Positions 62,519-64,000 of a stretch of 64,000 nucleotides of DNA are shown piece after piece. Position numbers and translations under genes: made by a program. The stretch spans positions 2,604,001 to 2,668,000 of the forward strand of contig OY729430.1 of assembly GCA_963422415.1 (NCBI GenBank), written 5' to 3'. Numbering within the stretch: position 1 is the stretch's first letter; every line of letters begins with the position of its first letter. A model generated the notes under the pieces. That model made no database searches. It was given only the letters and a program-made list of their open reading frames with translations, and was not told where the DNA came from. This DNA is from Bin34 sp963422415 (lineage in GTDB: Bacteria > Chloroflexota > Anaerolineae > Caldilineales > Caldilineaceae).

Positions 62519-63705
62519 CGTTCCGCTGTCTGGGCCAACGCGTTGAAGATAGTGAGTGTATTGTGCTGGAGCATGCCCAGATAGGTGTCCCCTTCGGTAC
62601 CCTGTGGACCCAAGGCGTCACTGTACAGCTCGCCCCCCAGCCGTACGTCCCAGCCTTGGGCCACGGCGGCGGCTTGCACGGCCTGCACCGCATCTTCGGA
62701 CACCGAAGATTCCACAAACATCGCCGGAATTCGCTTTTCCACGATCAGCGATGCGATGGACTGCACATCAAAGGCGCTGACTTCCGTTTCGGTGCTCAAG
62801 CCCTGCAGGCCGATATTCTCCAAGTCCGTCAGCTGTGTGTAATAGCCAAAAGCGTCGTGGGCGGTGACCAAGTACCTCACCGGAAGATTCTCGGGCTTGA
62901 ACATTTCACGAACAATGCGCTCCGCCCTCTTGATGTAGCTCCGGATCACTTCCGCATTGTGATGAAATTCCGGTTGTTCTCCTTGAAGTGCGCGGTCCAA
63001 CGTCTCGGCCATGACGCTCGTAGCGGCCACCCACAATGTGGGACTGTTCCAAATGTGCGGATCGACTACCCCTCCACTGTGAATGAAAAGGTCCTGGAGT
63101 TCAGGCTGGGCCAAGAGTACATCTCCCACCGGGACTACACAGCGGGACTGCGCCAATTCCGTCATGGCCTTTGACATCTGCGCTTCCAGATGCAATCCGT
63201 TGTAAAAGATGATGTCGGCCTTGTTCAGTGTTTCGGCATCCCTCAGGGAAGGAACGAACAGATGGGGATCCGTACCGGGCCCCAGCAAGGTGTCTATCGT
63301 AATGGAAACACCGGGGATGTTGGTCTGTATGCGCTGCACGGACGCGGTGGCCGCGGGAGCGAAGTCTCCCGGGTGCCAAGAGGAACGGCGGGTCAGTTCG
63401 TCCAAGGTCCAGAGGGCAGGATCCAGAGTCTTCAGGCCTGCAATCAAGGACACCACATCGCCGATCTGGCCGGTTGTGGCTACCACCCGCACGGTCTCTC
63501 CCGCAGCAAACTCATCATGACATGGGTCTTGACCGCGAGCGCCTTCTGTCACCGGAGTCGAATTTCCACACCTGACCACCATGAGGATCAGACCCCAGAG
63601 GATCGTGAAGTGCCAGATCCGTCGAACAGCATGCCGGGGAAAGGTCCAACGACGCACTGGCAGTCGTCGAGAGTGGATGGCCCACGCCAGAGGGTCAATC
63701 AACAT
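62515..63705 (-). CDS. Periplasmic/lipoprotein metal-binding component (TroA/ZnuA/MntA-like)
   Basis: A 396-residue metal-binding protein of the cluster-9 family. Metal-ligand motifs are visible: His in GTDPHLFVPSLRD, His in DPHIWNSPTLW, His/Asp in TAHDAFGYYTQ and ESSVSEDAVQAVQ near the C-terminus. The N-terminal region has a hydrophobic stretch, WHFTILWGLILMVVRC, before a Cys that may be lipidated. No His-rich loop typical of zinc-only ZnuA is present, so manganese or iron are possible. I chose ATG 63705, which overlaps the regulator's end; the frame opens at 63789. It is the second gene of the operon. Confidence 0.88.
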   Translation of the reverse strand: MLIDPLAWAIHSRRLPVRRWTFPRHAVRRIWHFTILWGLILMVVRCGNSTPVTEGARGQDPCHDEFAAGETVRVVATTGQIGDVVSLIAGLKTLDPALWTLDELTRRSSWHPGDFAPAATASVQRIQTNIPGVSITIDTLLGPGTDPHLFVPSLRDAETLNKADIIFYNGLHLEAQMSKAMTELAQSRCVVPVGDVLLAQPELQDLFIHSGGVVDPHIWNSPTLWVAATSVMAETLDRALQGEQPEFHHNAEVIRSYIKRAERIVREMFKPENLPVRYLVTAHDAFGYYTQLTDLENIGLQGLSTETEVSAFDVQSIASLIVEKRIPAMFVESSVSEDAVQAVQAAAVAQGWDVRLGGELYSDALGPQGTEGDTYLGMLQHNTLTIFNALAQTAER

Positions 63706-64000
63706 TATCTTCCGAAACCATGATGAGACTGGCCACTTCATAGCTAACGAGATCTTCGGTATTGTCGAGTTGCAGGCGTACGGGTCCATTCAGGGGCTTG
63801 CGCTCCAAGATGGTAATCCGTGTGTGAGGACGCAGGTTGATGCTGCCCAGATACGCCAGCATCTCCTTGTCTTGAGTCAGGACTCGCGTTACGCTGCGCG
63901 TGGTGCGGTCAGGGAGTTCCACCAGCCGTTGCGTAGAGGCCACAGGCATAACTCCCTCCTTGGAAGGGATGGGATCCCCATGCGGATCAATACTGGGACC
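63695..64000 (-). CDS. DtxR/MntR-family metal-dependent repressor, C-terminal part cut by window end
   Basis: The frame is open through the window edge. It begins with GPSIDPHGDPIPSKEGVM, close to the HGNPIP block of the DtxR/MntR metal-binding/dimerisation domain, so the ATG at 63949 is not the true start. Residues from VELPDRTTRSVTRV through LGSINLRPHTRITILERKPL and VSYEVASLIMVSE form the C-terminal SH3/FeoA-like domain. Stop at 63695-63697. The DNA-binding part lies beyond the window. It leads the metal importer operon and, by family, would repress it when Mn2+ or Fe2+ is ample. Confidence 0.85.
   Translation of the reverse strand, partial: GPSIDPHGDPIPSKEGVMPVASTQRLVELPDRTTRSVTRVLTQDKEMLAYLGSINLRPHTRITILERKPLNGPVRLQLDNTEDLVSYEVASLIMVSEDNVD

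Noticed and set aside
1..64000. CRISPR arrays, tRNA, rRNA, insertion-sequence ends and phage genes
   Set aside because: No repeat-spacer array, tRNA-like cloverleaf, rRNA segment, transposase or terminal inverted repeat was found by reading both strands; the only tandem repeat is inside the gene at 22011.

Overview
The window carries no rRNA, tRNA, CRISPR array or insertion sequence, so its taxonomy is inferred from gene content. GC is moderately high. Genes sit in short same-strand runs separated by 0.2-1.4 kb of non-coding or decayed DNA. Several families recur: the enolase superfamily (five intact genes and one ruin), phytanoyl-CoA-dioxygenase-like proteins (three), sulfatases, amidohydrolases, and Gfo/Idh/MocA- and SDR-type oxidoreductases. 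Together with Ser/Thr/Pro-rich secreted proteins and small proteins of a type I associate with Chloroflexota, this suggests an environmental or host-associated Chloroflexota bacterium (Caldilineae- or SAR202-like). Poribacteria is an alternative. This is inference, not proof.

Layout. 1-11 kb, + strand: an amidohydrolase, an HtrA-like protein that has lost its whole catalytic triad, a PhyH dioxygenase, a broken Uma2-type nuclease gene, a CurA-like reductase overlapping an internally duplicated UxaA-type dehydratase, and a secreted LysM-HNH-LysM-Excalibur nuclease. 11-17.7 kb, - strand: a complete oligopeptide-type ABC importer (binding protein, two permeases, two ATPases) with a strong hairpin between the binding-protein and permease genes. 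17.9-22.7 kb, + strand: a PhyH-HEAT fusion, a DUF2961/GH172 glycosidase and an orphan secreted protein with a 15-bp repeat. 23-41.6 kb: a sugar-acid and sulfated-glycan catabolic island. It holds four intact enolase-superfamily genes, a DegT aminotransferase, two sulfatases, a RraA-like aldolase, an SDR, a Rieske protein with an amidohydrolase, a frameshifted D-aminoacylase and a zinc alcohol dehydrogenase, plus two adjacent pseudogenes (DapA family and enolase family). 41.6-48.2 kb, - strand: two small paralogous proteins, a response regulator without a phosphoacceptor Asp, an MFS transporter, a patatin lipase, RsmI and a class V aminotransferase. 48.4-57.3 kb: zinc dehydrogenase, PhyH, class V aminotransferase, Gfo/Idh/MocA, a structured leader before a DUF4380 gene, a double-SDR protein and a fifth enolase-family enzyme. 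57.7-64 kb: DinB-like protein, class I fructose-bisphosphate aldolase, and a metal ABC-importer operon led by a DtxR/MntR-type repressor cut by the window edge.

How it fits together (inference). Sulfatases and glycosidases would release sugars or sugar acids; the oligopeptide-type ABC system may import them or peptides. Enolase-superfamily and UxaA-type dehydratases would make 2-keto-3-deoxy acids, which RraA/DapA-type aldolases cleave and SDR, MDR and Gfo/Idh enzymes oxidise or reduce. Two pseudogenes in the island and a frameshift in the aminoacylase gene indicate that this repertoire is turning over.
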